Positions 1-12,425 are shown, counted from the first letter of the stretch. The stretch is DNA of 64,000 nucleotides from Linanthus parryae (GCA_023055425.1 JALGPY010000006.1:88385935-88449934); one strand, 5' to 3'. Numbers and translations: made by a program. Notes: generated by a model from the sequence alone, not told the origin.

Positions 1-395
1 GTATAAGTCTGATTCTTAGTTTGGGAAGATCTTATGGAGGTAACTTCTGGTCAGCGCCATGATTTTATTTTTCATAATGGTTATCTGTTTCGGGGGCAGT
101 GGTTGTGTGTTCCAGATTGTTCCTTGCGACAACAGATAATCGGTGAGCTCCACAATGAAGGACACTTTGGTCGAGACAAGACATTGGCTCTTGTATAGGC
201 TAACTTTTACTGGCCGAAGTTGAGTAGTGACGTGGCCTATTATGTGGATCGATGTTATGTGTGCCAGCGTTCCGTGGGAGCTATCACTAATGCAGGTCTT
301 TATAATCCATTACCTGTCCCTGAAGCTCCTTGTTTTGATGTTAGCATGAATTTTGTGCTTGGCTTACCCCGAACGCAAAGGGCTACATATTCTGT
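1..395 (+). pseudogene. Ty3/gypsy integrase N-terminal fragment (outermost host element)
   Basis: Translation shows the end of an RNase H-integrase linker, then a zinc-binding HHCC module (HNEGH near 150-165, CYVC near 255-266) with the typical FYWPKL motif, followed by the start of the integrase core. The frame has an in-frame TAG at 196-198. The first catalytic position reads MNFVLGLP where the family has MDFVLGLP, so the catalytic Asp is replaced by Asn. The sequence stops at 395, where the LTR of element 1 begins, and the same reading resumes after 29498 with VVVERF. This is one integrase gene split by a 29-kb insertion. It was already dead or has decayed since. Confidence 0.85.
391..395. 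repeat. Target site duplication, left copy (TCTGT) of element 1
   Basis: TCTGT directly precedes the LTR start at 396 and is repeated at 29494-29498 directly after the other LTR. Five bases is the usual duplication size for Ty3/gypsy integration. The match proves that 396-29493 is one insertion unit. Confidence 0.92.
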
Positions 396-1006
396 TGTGT
401 ACGAGAGAATACTGCAGAGAGAATTCAATATTCACCAAGAGTAGGGGATAGAAAGAACACAGGAAGAGTAAGGTTGTGTGTAGGGAGAGAGTAAGACTAG
501 CACTGTATGAGAGAGAGAGACAGGATTTAGGCAGAGCTTCCGCGTATCTCAGGTGATTCGCCCTTGTATGGAAGGGTTAACGATCCTATATATAACGGAG
601 AATGTGACCGTTGTAGTGGGTTAATGCGCCCATTAATGGCCGCTTAATTAGCTTAACCACAACGACACGTTCGTCCGCATATATAGGGACTGTTACGGCA
701 CGTTATCTGCGTATACCGGAACCGTTATGAGGTTGACTGGGTTTATGGAGCTCGTGCCATAAATCTCTCAAAGCAGTTACTAGGGGTCGCGCACGGGCTT
801 GGTTGTCTCTCGCGCGCGACACGACTTACTCTAGCCTCCAAACCACTAAGTCCCTACAAGTTCCGTGTGGTGGTATGCGAGGGCCCTGTCTCGCACCCCC
901 CACGTGGATCAGCGCGGCTGGTGATCCAGTGTGTGTGGAGCACAACTAGGTGTGCTGGATGATCGCCACGTAGCTACGATCTGCCTGTCTAGAAAGCACT
1001 TCTACA
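396..1006 (-). repeat. 3' LTR of element 1 (left copy)
   Basis: A 611-bp LTR beginning TGTGTACGAG and ending CTACA on the plus strand. It pairs with 28873-29493 and differs by scattered substitutions and a few indels, including one of about 10 bp near 735. It contains the TATA-like CTATATATAAC near 581 and GA-rich tracts. The polypurine tract lies just to its right at 1007-1025. Confidence 0.92.
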
Positions 1007-1025
1007 TTAGCCCCCTTTCTGCGCG
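1007..1025 (-). promoter_or_regulatory. Polypurine tract of element 1
   Basis: On the minus strand this reads GCGCAGAAAGGGGGCTAA directly before the LTR. The same tract precedes the 3' LTR of element 2. It is the expected primer for plus-strand synthesis. Confidence 0.75.
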
Positions 1026-1755
1026 TGAAGGCACACAGCCGGATAGGCTTCAATGCGCAGGAACCAATGTACGCGTCGCCGCCACGCACCAATTCAAATA
1101 CACGCAAATTCAGCCCCCGTGCGTGTCATTATGACCTAAAATCCCTAGAGTCGGCCGTCTGGTCTTTTAGGGTTTTAGGCATGACGTCAGCTTGTCCTGT
1201 GATTGCGCGATTCGACGGTGACGGTTGCGATTCGACTACTGAAAGGACGCGACTCCTCATTGTTTTTGGATAAATACTATGTGCTCTCCATTGTTTCAAA
1301 GCATCACTTCTTTCTCTTAAAGTGAATGATACCCGGAAGCCTTCAAGAGCAGATTCAAGTGATCAATCATCAATTCTTCCTTGTCAATCGTCTCCTTCAA
1401 CTGGCTTCATCTAAACGAGCTTTACCAAAACAAGGTTGGACTTGCTCAATTTCATTTAATGTACTGAAATATGCTTTGAACTGTGTTGGATCTGCAAACC
1501 CGTGACTATTTGAAACATATCATTCGTTGAGAACTGCAAAAAGAGACCTTGTTCTTAACCCGAGAACTGATCTAATCACCGGATTTTGAATGTGGGGCTT
1601 CTGAAATTCCAAGTAATATAAACGATTCCGAACTTCTAAACCCAGAATTGACCCTGAACTGTTCATCTTCTTTTGACAAAACATAGTTGCTTCAAACTGA
1701 AATTCAAACTGAGTGTGTGTATTTCTCCCCCTTTTTTTTTTGCGCTTCCACAAGA
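1026..1755 (+). promoter_or_regulatory. Upstream region of the antisense PMD pseudogene
   Basis: This non-coding stretch lies between the LTR/polypurine tract and the PMD start. It holds a TATA-like GGATAAATACTATG near 1269, which is conserved in the equivalent place in element 2 (minus strand, near 25455), followed by a pyrimidine-rich leader. Position and conservation suggest an internal promoter for the antisense gene. That is inference; no transcript evidence is available here. Confidence 0.35.
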
Positions 1756-4700
1756 ATGGAAAAGACAAAAGGAACCAAACCCCTTAAATAGGCCGAAGAA
1801 ATACCTGATCTTCCCCAAACCTTATGGCGGAAAGCCCCCTATTTGGGCGGAAAATATTTTTATCACGCTAGGGTTAAGGTAAAGAACCTGCCGACTCCTG
1901 TTCCCTCTGGAGAGTTGCAAACATTGACCCCACCTGTTAACGCGGCAATGGTAGAATTGATCGATTCCAAGGATGTGGTTCGATTAGGGGTTGAAAATGG
2001 GTTTTTTCCCCCATACTGCAATTTCTACCCAAGCATTTGTTCATAAATTGGACTTCATGGATGAGTGGATTGACCATGCATTGACCCACCATGCCATCGC
2101 ATTGAACAATTCTGGCGTCTATTTCGCAGTCCGTGCTATGAACGGTGCTGTCGTGAAGTTGGACCAGTCCATGCTTCTAAACGTTCTTTCCCGCTATTCG
2201 CCTGCGACTCACACCTTCCACTTTGCTGAGTTCGAGGCTGCTCCCACTCTGGAAGATGTACACATGTTGTATGATCTTTCTCCTGTTGGTGAGGGGGATC
2301 CTCTGAGTCCTTTGAGGACTGATGCAGAACTTGCTCTGTACAAGCAGATGGAGGAATGCTTGTCGGAGGTAAAGAAAATTTCCACACGGTGGACACCTGG
2401 TTGATCTTTCTTTCCCGCTACACATGTTGTATGATCTTTCTTCCCGACTGGCAGCTGGTTGATACATCTGCGAAGAACACCTGGGGCAAGTGGGTGCAGT
2501 ACTTCTTTCGCGACTATGCGAGTAGTTGTATCACCAAGAAACTCCTCAGCCAGAACCCAAAGGCGAAGAATTATGTGAACGGGAAAGGGTACCATCTCAC
2601 CTTGTGTGGCTTTCTCTGTGCCTGGTTATCAAGGTACCTAATTTATGGTCACCCTCATGATGGGGTTTTTACCATGTCCTCCCTCTTGCTGTGAGATTGA
2701 CCCTTGTTAAGAGGGTAGCACTTGGGCCGCTAGTCTTGGGCACCCTGTATCATAGATTGGACCAATTGGTTGTGGGGACCAAGGATTCTCGCGGTCGCCT
2801 TGATGTGTTGACTTATGTTATCATCGCATTCCTGACCATGTGGGTTTTTGAGCGATGGCCCTCCTATGCTCCTGTTCCTTCTAGGCCCAGCAAATGGTGT
2901 GTCCCAGGTGCGGAGGATGAACTTTCCAGTGGAAGAGCTGCTCGATGGTTTGGAACCCATTTTCCTAAGTGTACATGGAGCCTGATATGCGATGACCGAA
3001 GCAAGTTTACGGCTAGGCCTTATGCAACGCGCATTGAAAATGTGCGATGGTTCCCAAAGTTGTATCCTTCCAAACCTGTTGCTTTCTCGGAAGAACTCCT
3101 TTTCGAGGGTCATGAGCGCTTCCATGAGCGCTATCGCGAATTCATTCGCTGGTGTCTAATGGGCTCTCTTCCTGCTCTTTCAGAGTATGTTCGTGAGCTT
3201 ACTCCCAGGTACGAGAGGATCACAGTGGATGTTGATCCCACTCGCGTTTCTCCCCTGTTTGGTTTTGATGCGGTGGCGCCATCAGTCTGGCCTAGATCCA
3301 TTGTAAGAGGCTGCTACAAGAGGCTGCTGTCTGGCGAGTGCCAAACGATCCTGAGGAGCAACCTTCCCTTCGATCAACCTTCAGGCGGCCGCGCAGGTCG
3401 ATACTCCAAGAATTGGGTCGCTTACTGGACCACCCAGTAGGCTAGATTTGAGACACAGTCGACCCCTCAACCCAGCAGGGCTCCTGTGATCAAGAGAAAT
3501 TCCTTCCCCTTCCGTCCTAACTGCAGTTTGGATGACTCCCAGTATGGCTGCTACTCATTGCTGGACCATGAGAACCACTTGTGCCCATCCACCATCCTTG
3601 AAGAGAAGATGGCCGCAGTTAGGGATGGTGCTTCGCATGTCATCAGGTACAGCGAAGATTTTGCCAAGGTAAACAATTTCCTTTGCGCGTGTTAAGTTTC
3701 TTTACTTTGATGTGTCGAAACTTATGCTTCATTTTCTTTTTTAGTGCTATCTAAGGAGGTTTGCATCTGGTGAGCGCTCCAAGTCGCTGATCAATACCAT
3801 TGTTGCTGCGAGAAGGCAGGGTGAGAAAATTTTGCTAGCAATGGGAATGGCTCCCGCAATCGAGGCCCGAATTCGCGAGGTAATGGATGCATTCGCCGAC
3901 TCGCTGATAGACAACAATCCAGCCTTGTCTCCTCCCTGGAACGCTCCATCTCCTCCAGCAGTTGCCGCTCCAAGGGAAAAGAAACCAAGGCAGAAGGGAA
4001 TCACAATCTCTTCCCCTAGGAGTGCTCCAGCTTCCTCCCCTACGAAGTCTCTTACTTCTAGGGACAAAGGCAAAGTTCGCATGCCAAGCAAGGTGCGGAA
4101 AGAGCTCGCAGTCGATACTTTTGTTCCGTTTTGTCAGGAGGAAGAGGAGGATGAGAGGGGAGAGGTGAGAGAAAGAGATGATGATGAAGAAGAAGAAAGA
4201 GTCGAAAGTGAAGGAGAAGAAGAAAGAGGTGAGATACAAGAGGAAGATTCAGAAGGTATCTCGAACACACTTATCTTCTCAATACTTTAGCTCTCGCACT
4301 CTTTATTGAACATTTTTTCTTTCGCAGATGATGATGCAGAAACCATCAGCGGCCTTCTGGCCAAGAAGCAGAAAAGGGGTTCTAACTCTGGCGTTTCCAG
4401 CGAAGCCATAGACGAGGATATCCTTGCCGAGTCTAGAAGAACAGCTGCGGAGGCTGCTGAAATAAGAAGGAAGCGAGAAGAAGATGAGATCGAACTCATA
4501 ACGCAGAGGAGTTTGGAAGAGCAACATGTTGACGACTTGGTGCAGCAAGCCGATGAGGAAGATGCGGCGGATGATTTGGATGCGGCTGCTTTGGAACAGG
4601 CTCAAGCAGATTTTGAGGAAATCGCAGGTGGTAAACAAGGTGAGATTTTTAACCTTGCTGAATTATCAAGAAGTGATTACGGGTGCATTAAAGCACGGCT

Positions 4701-6176
4701 TGTCAAAAGTCGACATCCGCCGATGGCTAGTAAGCAAGTGCGGTGAACCCTTAGGTAATTATTCAAGCAGTGTTTGTAAACTAGGCTTAGTAACCCAAGC
4801 ATCATCATAACTGGCTTCTTCGCACCCCAGGTCACGCCCACCTTAAGGATGTGATTAATGAAGATACCTTAGTAGGATACGGTGTTGCGTCTTTAGCATA
4901 CGATGAAGATGCCACAATCCCACCTACGCGTGGAGGTGCTCGCTCTTGGTTTATCAAAATAATAAAACATTGCGTGATACAAGTTACTTCACATTTTCCT
5001 GTCTTTATCGCAGGTGATGCCGAGGAGGCCATGCCGGAACAGAGAAGTCAACCCTCTGCATCTTATGCCCCAGAGCGAAGCTCTCATATTGAGAAGCCTG
5101 TCGCAGCTGCCGAGTATGCAGGAGAGCCCTTGGAGGATGTCATTGAAGTTTCTGATGACATCGAAGCTGACACCGTGCTAATGGAGGAAGACGCTAATGC
5201 TGCAGCTGAGGAAATGGAGACAGATGTTGCTAGGGCTGAGGTTCATGAGAATGAGCAGGTCGTGGAAGACATAACATCACATGCAAATGTGAATGTTCAA
5301 ATGAGTGCTCCTGAGCCCCACGAGCCCCTCGCACCTGAAGGATTTCCTGGTCGAGCAACAGCTACTAATTTTGCCATTCCTTCAACAGAGATAGAGCTTC
5401 CAGAGGTTCCCCAAGCAGAGATAGAGCTTCCAGAAGTTCCCCAAGCATTGAGTTTTTGGAGCTCGCAAGTGGGAGCTGCAATCGCACCTGTGGCGGCTTA
5501 TACCCTTCCTGCCAACTATGAGGAACTAGAGCTCGCAGCTGATAGACGAGCAATGGAGCGAGGACAGACTTCAGCTCTCCCAGCAACGCGCATTCCTTAT
5601 TTACGCGAGATCCTTGAAGGAACCGGTATGTTACCATTTTTCGCATTTTGCACTCTTCATTTACAAGTTTCATGCTCTAAACTTGCATCGACATTGTTAG
5701 GGTTGAAGCAAGATGATGTGAACTGGCTAGTTCAGATGCGTCTCTCTTATCCTCGGTCATTTGCGAGGTCTCTAGAGATAGAGCCATATAACAGAAGGCT
5801 GTTCTTGACCAACACGATATGGATTTTGGAGCAGCTGTCTGTGGCCACTCCTGCGACCATTTCTCCTCAAAGTGCGCAGCTGCTTTTCAGCACATGCCAA
5901 GGCCTTCAAGCCAAAGTTCAAGGCAAGCTAGGCTTCGGGTATCTTCTCAACAGGGTTACCCAGATTCACGCAGCTGTGAATTTGAAACGTGGCTTCCACA
6001 ACCTCGCAGCTGAAGGGCGAAAGGTAGAGGAGCAAAGGCAGAAGGCTGAAGAGGCTGTCAAACTCTTCCATGAGATGAGCGCCAAGTACGAGCAGTTGAA
6101 GCGAGAAGTGGACCATGTGAGAGATACATCACTCTTGTTTTCTCCTGATGACCCCCTGATCAAAGATTTATTTTGA
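1756..6176 (+). pseudogene. Plant mobile domain (PMD) gene, decayed copy in element 1
   Basis: This is homologous exon by exon to the intact copy at 21496-24989. The inferred exons are 1756-3668, 3745-4255, 4328-4754, 4831-4935, 5014-5625 and 5701-6176, each flanked by GT and AG (for example CCAAG/GTAAAC at 3668 and TTTTTTAG/TGC at 3744). The PMD fold lies in the first exon; later exons encode acidic, Pro/Ser-rich and coiled-coil parts. Breaks seen: TAG at 1789-1791, a frameshift in the T/C run near 1998-2006, a scrambled micro-duplication with a stop around 2395-2455, TAG at 3438-3440, and a frameshift near 4660. It keeps about 0.8 kb (roughly 2870-3668) that the element 2 copy lacks. PMD proteins are plant nuclear proteins related to MAIN/MAIL1, and one PMD clade is linked to retrotransposons. 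Confidence 0.82.
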
Positions 6177-7389
6177 AAAATAGCAAATGTTTGTTTGAAA
6201 CAAAAAACATTATTGTAATGTTGCTAGGGTTTCTCCCCCTTTTTTTTAAGACTTGCATGCCCCGTTTTGCCCTTCCGGGGATTTGTTCAAGCATTTTATG
6301 CGTATCAATTATGACGTCACTTGGTGACATATCTGCCTTGATTTTCGCGCTAATTACTTATTAGATAAGCACGATTTCCTTGGGAAGTCCATCCGTATCA
6401 TGAACTTCCGTCATTAATTAGGGCACGCCACCGAATCGTCGTAGCCTTTAGTAGGGTAATTGAATGTTACCTCTTTTAAGACGCAAGTAATTGATTCTTA
6501 CCCCTTTTCCAAGCTTTGCTGACTCAGCCGGAGAACCGAAGGGTCTCCGTAGGGTCTATATAAACCCTGCCTCTTGCTGCTTGGGTTCTTCATCCCAAAA
6601 TGTGGCTTGCCATGAGTCCTTACGACTGCTGGCTTCAACGCTTGTCTTTTGTTGGTTCATGGCAATTTCAAGTTGTGAAACTTGAGTTTGTGCTTTGTGC
6701 CATAGAAATAGTTTGCAAGATCTTCTTTACGAAGCTTATTGATCTTCATAACCATCGTAAAGAAGATGTACATAATACCTCATGTTTGTTCGAAGATTTT
6801 TCTTCGTCTATTATGTTTGCAGGTCTTATTTCCGGCTGCCTTCCGGCGAGGTGCAGTTCGGTACTGACCTTCTTATCAACTCGTAATGACCCGAGTGTTT
6901 CTCCTCTAGCTTTCCCGGAGGTAAACTATTTGCCTTCACGTTCTTGAACTAGGGGTGGCGAGCCATTGTGCTCGTCTCCGTGGACAAGGAGCTTCCTGCC
7001 CCAGGAGTTGCTCCCTGCCCGTTCTTCACCGCCGCATCCTCCTGAACAGGTGGTTCATCTGGCACATCTCTTGGGAAGAAGACCAGACAGAGGCCTTGTG
7101 CAGATCCGGGATCTTGACGCTAACGCCGCATAGCTTTGTTAGGAACAGTAGGCAGCTCATTTTATAGTAAGATTTACCTTACCATTAGCCTTCACTTTGT
7201 AAGCTGCTATCTAGACAGATAGATTGTAAGTCATTTTGACTCTTAACAAAATACACTTTTGAGTATTTGCTGTCCTTCTCTTTGATAGAACAGTTTGTAA
7301 TATCGCATGCGAGCCGGCTACAAACAAGTTATGTTTCTTTCGCCTTTTGCATTTGGATATTTGCCTGCATAATTCTTCGTTTTACACAG
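6177..7389. other. Spacer between PMD gene and 54-bp repeats, element 1
   Basis: This non-coding internal region aligns in inverse orientation with about 20110-21495 of element 2. Shared stretches include the ones around 6550-6620 and 6700-6800 (equivalents near 21030-21080 and 20830-20930). No protein domain is recognised; short frames here are not conserved as coding between the two elements. Confidence 0.6.
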
Positions 7390-7755
7390 GGTGTTGCTGC
7401 TCTAGCTGGCTATCTAATAGATAGGTTCGCAGATCATAAAGATCATACATTAGAGCTGCTATCTTAAGCAGATAAGTTTTTAGATCGTTTTAGATCGCAT
7501 TTGCGCAGTGCTGCTATCTCGGCAGATAGGCTTTAGGATAACTTTAGATCGCATTTGCATAGTGCTGCTATCTCGGCAGATAGGCTTGAGGATCACTTAA
7601 GATTAGATTTAAGTATTGATGCTATCTCGGCAGATAGGCTTCGAATCAATTAAGATCATATTTGATTAGTGCTGCTATCTCAGCTGATAGGCTTTGGATC
7701 AATTAAGACCGCATTTGATTAGTGCTGCTGTCTCAGCAGATAGGCTTTGTTGTTA
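7390..7755 (-). repeat. 54-bp hairpin tandem repeats, element 1
   Basis: About seven units with a 54-bp period. Each contains the perfect palindrome CTATCTCGGCAGATAG (5-6 bp arms with a short loop), then an AT-rich arm with GATC and GCATTTG. Element 2 has an array with the same 54-bp period and the same hairpin core in the equivalent place, but with a different loop sequence. Confidence 0.88.
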
Positions 7756-7804
7756 GGAAACAGAGAAGTAAATGAAGCGATAAAAGACAGCCAAAGTCAT
7801 AAAA

Positions 7805-7915
7805 TTCTTCCCATTTGGGAGAAGTCTTTATAAATACCCTCATATGGGAGAGGCAAAATTACAAGTCCCTCATATGGGAGAGGCCAGGTTACAAATCCCT
7901 CATATGGGAGGAACG
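7805..7915 (-). repeat. CTCATATGGGAG palindrome cluster, element 1
   Basis: Three copies of the near-palindrome CCTCATATGGGAG plus a diverged TTCCCATTTGGGAG, spaced about 30 bp. They lie just beyond the integrase end. The equivalent cluster in element 2 is at 19020-19105. Confidence 0.75.
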
Positions 7916-7936
7916 ACGCATGAGTTTATCACAATA

Positions 7937-10900
7937 CTAGGCGTAAATAGGCATTGTAATCTGATGCATGTAAAGAGGGGAGTTAAGGATAATACTTCTT
8001 AATCCAGCGCATGTTAACTGAGCTTCGGGTTGTGGCCGTCCCATGTAGTCTCTGTATGTTGCAGTAGCCACTGTCAAAGACTTCTTTGACTTCAAATGGT
8101 CCTTCCCAGTTGGCTGCGAACTTTGGATGAGCCGCCTCCCGCATGCAGTGATCTGAAGCGCGCAGAACCAATTCCCCAACCACGAAATCTCGATGTTGGA
8201 CTGTTTTGTTATATGTGCGAGCGATCCTCTCCTTTTACCGTTTATTAGTCCGCTTGGATTGTTCTCGCTTTTCCTCCAATAAGATCAAGTCATGATCGCG
8301 CTGATTGTCGTATAATGCATGAAAGGCCAATCTTGCAGAGTTGATTTTCACCTCCGCCGGTACTACAGCTTCAGCTCCATAGCATAAAAGAAATGGGAAA
8401 ACTCCTGTGGGAGTCCTCGGAGAAGTTCGGTACGCTCACAATGCTATGTTCAAAGAATCGGCCCGTTTCTTGTGATCGTCCGCGACCATCTTGCTCAGGA
8501 TTCTTAGCAGCGTCTTGTTAGTCGCTTCTGCTTGACCATTCCATTTTGGATAATAGGGAGTGGAGCAGACCTGCCTTATATTGTACTCCGCTAGCTTGGC
8601 GGCCACCTGGCGATTTACAAAAGGGGTACCATTATCCGAGAGAACTGTGTTGGGAATCCCAAACTTGTATATGATGTTCTACTGGATGAAATGGACTACA
8701 ACAAGCGCATTTGCTGTCTTCAGCGGTATTGCCTCCACCCACTTAGTGAAAAGCTCGGTCGCGGTGAGGATAAAATGGTTCCCATGTGAGGCTGGTCGAA
8801 TAGGTCCAACAACATCCAGAGCCCAAGTGTGGAATGGCCATGGTGTCCCCAACGCATGTAGATCTACAGCAGGGGCATGTACGAGGTTGCCTTTGAATTG
8901 ACACTCCTGGCATCTCCTTACTTTAGCGTGGCAATCTTCCTCCATGGTGGTCAAGAAATAGCCAACCGTGAGGAGTTGTCTGCATAGTTTTGCATCTCCC
9001 TGATGCTCCACTTGGTGAGAGAGGTCCATCACCTCTTGCGCTTCCTTGTTGTCTAGGCATCGAAGCAGATTACCCTCGTGACCCCTTCGCCAGAGTATGT
9101 TTTCTTGCACTACGTACCGGGCTGCTTTCCTTTTCAGTTTCTCGACTTCTTTTCTCGACTCAGGATCGATTCCCTGTGTAAGAAATCGAAGAGTGGCTTC
9201 CTCCAATCCATGTCATCATCGACCAGAGCAATTTTTAAAGAGTCCTTGATCAATGCGCAACTCTCGCAGTTCCCTTGGATTAACGCCGTAGCTGTTGACA
9301 TGTCCGGCCAGTGAATCCCATACCTTTGGGCTTTCCGATAGACTGACACCTCACTTTCCCCGCAAGTATGCTGGTGAATCTTTTCCAACAGCGCTTGTCC
9401 CTCCTGCTGCGAGACGCATCGCATGAGTATTCCACTTGGGCCGTTGTAGTAGAGAGTGTTGTCATGTATGCAGTACCCCTTAGTGGATGCCCAATTTTCT
9501 TTACTCGTTCCCTCTGCGATGGCATGTAATATTGGCTTCCTCCAGTCTGCATCGTCCATGCATTCATCCTCGTACGCATCCTCTGTCAACGCCGATGACA
9601 CTCGTACTTCAATCGAAATTCTCGCGGGGCACTTATCCGCACTAACCTTAGATCCCAGAGTGGCCAAAGCATCAGCATGCCGATTATCTGATCTATGTGT
9701 ATGCTCGTACCTGACGTCGCAGAATTGTTGCACCAGCTTCTGTACCAATGTCTGGTAGGGCAATAGTTTTACCTCTTTTAATCCATACTCGCCTGAAGCT
9801 TGTTTGGCGATTAGCTTGGAATCCCCCATAACCGTCAAATTGCTTACTTCTAGTGCCCTGGCTGCGCGGAGACCTGCAATGAGAGCCTCATACTCCGCTT
9901 CATTGTTGGTGACTGCGAAATCGATTTTTGTGGAAATTTGTATGACCTCTCCATCGGGTTTGGTCAGAACTATTTCAATTCCTCCACCATTCCTTGTTGA
10001 CGATCCATCGAAATGAAGCGTCCAGTAAGGCAACTCAACTGCATAGATCTCGGGTCCCTCTAGTTCCTCCTCGATCATGGGCTCGTGGCTGTTATCAGGG
10101 AACTGTGCTAGTAAATCCGCCACCACTTGCGATTTTATTGCCCGTGGTCGAACGCACGTGATGTCGTATTGAGAGATGGTCATATACCATTTTTCCAGTC
10201 TTCCTCCAGGAGAAGTGTGAGTCAAGATGTACCGTATGGGGTCACTCTTTGTAACCACTACCACTTTGTGCGAGGCGAAATAGTGCTTCAACTTTTATAT
10301 TACAAAGAATAGAGCGAGGCAGTGACGCTCAATATCTGTGTACCTTGATTCGGCTGGTTGCACTATGCGAGAGATGTAGTAAATCGGCCTTTCTTGCCCT
10401 TCATATTTCTGAGCCAAAAGTGCCCCTATATACCTCTTTGTTGATGTTAGGTACAGCAAAAGCGGCGATCCGAGCTGTGGTGCGATCATTACCCTTTGTG
10501 ATGTCAGCAAGTCCTTTAGCCTCCCGAACGCGGCTTCATGTTCTGTCGTCCAGTTGTACAAAACATTCTTCTTGAGGAGATCCCTGAAGCAGAAGGTTAT
10601 TTCTGTGATCGCAGGGATGAACCTTCGCAGGTAAGATAACTTCCCCAAGAATGTTTTCAGAGCACTCTGATTGTGCGGCGCCGTCATGCTAGTGATGGCT
10701 GATACTTTTGCGGGATCAGATTTGATGCCCTGGTGATGTATTACACATCCCAATAACTTCCCCGAGGTCACTCCGAATGCGCACTTCATGGGGTTCATCT
10801 TTAGCTGGAAACTTTTGCATCTTTCGAATACTTTCCGCAGGTCCCCCAAGTGGTCCGCTTCTTCCTTGGACTTAACAACCAAGTCATCAACGTAAAATTC

Positions 10901-11670
10901 CACTTCTTGTGCATCATGTCATGGAATAGAGACATCATGGCTCGGTGATAGGTCGCGCCTGCGTTCTTGAGTCCAAACGACATAACCGTATAATTAAAGA
11001 CTCCTACCGGCGTGATGAACGCAGTTTTTCGTGCATCTTCAGGGTCCATTTTGATCTGATTGTACCCACTGAAACCATCCATGAAACTGAACATGCGATG
11101 ACCCGCATTCGAATCGATGAGTAGATCGATGTTGGGCAGCGGAAAATCATCCTTAGGGAAGAAACGGTTAAGATCTCGGAAGTCTACACAAAGGCGAAGC
11201 TTCCCATTCTTCTTTACCACAGGCACGATGTTAGCCAACCATGTAGGATGGTGATTTGGCTCGATGAATTTGGCAGTCAGTAGCTTGACAATTTCTTGCT
11301 TTATTTTCACGTTTATCTCCGGCCTGAAGCTCCTTGTGCTGTGCTTTACCGGCTTAGATCCTGGGATTACATCTAACCTGTGCATGGTGATGCTCGTGTC
11401 CAACCGGGTCATCTTGTGCTCTTCCTCGCTTGTGAGATCTGCACTCAGAAAGACGGGTCTCTTCTTTTCTTCGCTTGGGCTTAGGAATGCTTCCTTCAGC
11501 TCCTGCTTCTGCGGTTTCGGTTTATCCTCCATGCACTCAGGCGCCTCTCTTAGCTTATCCTCCAAAACGTCTGGTGTTGGCTTGATTTGATTGATTTGCT
11601 CAGGGATATCCTCATGCTCGCGTGGGGGTATCCCCGCGCACCTTCATATGCGGATTTCTTCCTGTTTTCG
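7937..11670 (-). pseudogene. Pol (RT-RNase H-aRNase H-integrase), decayed, element 1
   Basis: Read on the minus strand it matches the intact 1241-residue pol of element 2 throughout, in several broken frames: 11565-10801 (RT N-terminal half), 10903-10295 (YVDD region, thumb, first RNase H), 10291-9134 (second RNase H and the start of integrase), 9206-8679 (integrase core with an intact CQEC zinc-finger pair), and 8183-7937 (C-terminal end). Breaks include a frameshift right before YVDD near 10905, a nonsense codon at 10292-10294 (where element 2 has Glu), and further shifts near 9200 and 8680-8200. It is not functional. Confidence 0.9.
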
Positions 11671-11777
11671 TAGAAGCTTTCTATCTCTTTGCCCGCGGGA
11701 TCATGTTTTACTATCCTTTTCAGAGTGTACACGTTCTTTTTTTGGTAGTCGACCTGCGGTGCCTCTTCTCGCGCGGG
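11550..11777 (-). pseudogene. C-terminal end of gag-pro of element 1 (beyond the element 2 insertion)
   Basis: Minus-strand reading continues the gag-pro polyprotein of 26354-28832 after the insertion, with REEAPQVDYQKKNVYTLKR matching the element 2 equivalent near 15085-15135. This frame runs into an overlap with the pol frame and stops near 11550, so the two frames differ here, unlike in element 2. Confidence 0.75.
11773..11777. repeat. Target site duplication, left copy (GCGGG) of element 2
   Basis: GCGGG precedes the LTR at 11778 and follows the other LTR at 26354-26358. It fixes the insertion point inside the gag-pro gene of element 1. Confidence 0.93.
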
Positions 11778-12404
11778 TGTAGATAGTGCTTTCTGAGCTG
11801 ACAGATCTGGGCCACGTGGCAACCATCCAGCACACCATATTGTGCTCCATACACACTGGATCACCAGCCGAGCTGATCCATGTGGGGGCTGCCAGACATA
11901 GCCCTCGCATACCACTGCACGGGACTTGTAGGGACTTTGTGGTTTGGAGGCTAGAGTAAGCCCTGTCGCGTGCGAGCCAAGCCCGCACGCAACCTTTAGT
12001 AACTGTTTTGAGAGATTTATGGCACGAGCTCCATAAACTCGGTCAATCCGGTCAAACCCGGTCAACCTCGTAACGGTTCCGGTATTCGCGCACAACGTGC
12101 TGTAACGGTCCCTATATACTCGGACGAACGTGCCGTTATGGTTAAGCTAATTAAGCCGCCATTAATGGGCGCATTAACCACACTACAACGGTCACGTTCT
12201 CTGCTATATATAGGACGTTAACCTTTCCATACAAAGGAGAACACACTGGCCATACGCGGAAGCTCTGCCAAACCTCTGTCTCTCTCTCTGACATTGCTAC
12301 TGACTTACTCTCTCCCTACACACAACCCCACTCTTCCTGTGCGATCCTCGATCCTCTACATACGGTGTACACGGAGGTCTCCCCGCCGGAATCTCTTGTG
12401 CACA
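11778..12404 (+). repeat. 5' LTR of element 2
   Basis: A 627-bp LTR from TGTAGATAGTGC to TTGTGCACA. It contains a perfect TATATATAG at 12205-12213, followed by CT-rich sequence. It has the same length as the 3' LTR and differs at about 12 positions. Confidence 0.95.
12205..12213 (+). promoter_or_regulatory. TATA box in the LTR of element 2
   Basis: TATATATAG in the second half of the LTR, at a typical place for the LTR promoter. The 3' LTR has a substitution here (TATATGTAG). The related LTRs of element 1 carry CTATATATAAC. Confidence 0.55.
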
Positions 12405-12407
12405 TTT

Positions 12408-12425
12408 TGGTGAACCCGACGTGAA
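12408..12425 (+). promoter_or_regulatory. Primer binding site of element 2
   Basis: TGGTGAACCCGACGTGAA begins three bases after the LTR end. The identical 18 bases follow the 5' LTR of element 1 on the minus strand (28870 downwards). The position fits a tRNA primer site. I cannot name the tRNA with confidence; it is not the common Met-type site. Confidence 0.65.

Noticed and set aside
2136..3125. Minus-strand frames opposite the PMD pseudogene
   Set aside because: Shadows of the plus-strand PMD coding sequence; no own similarity.
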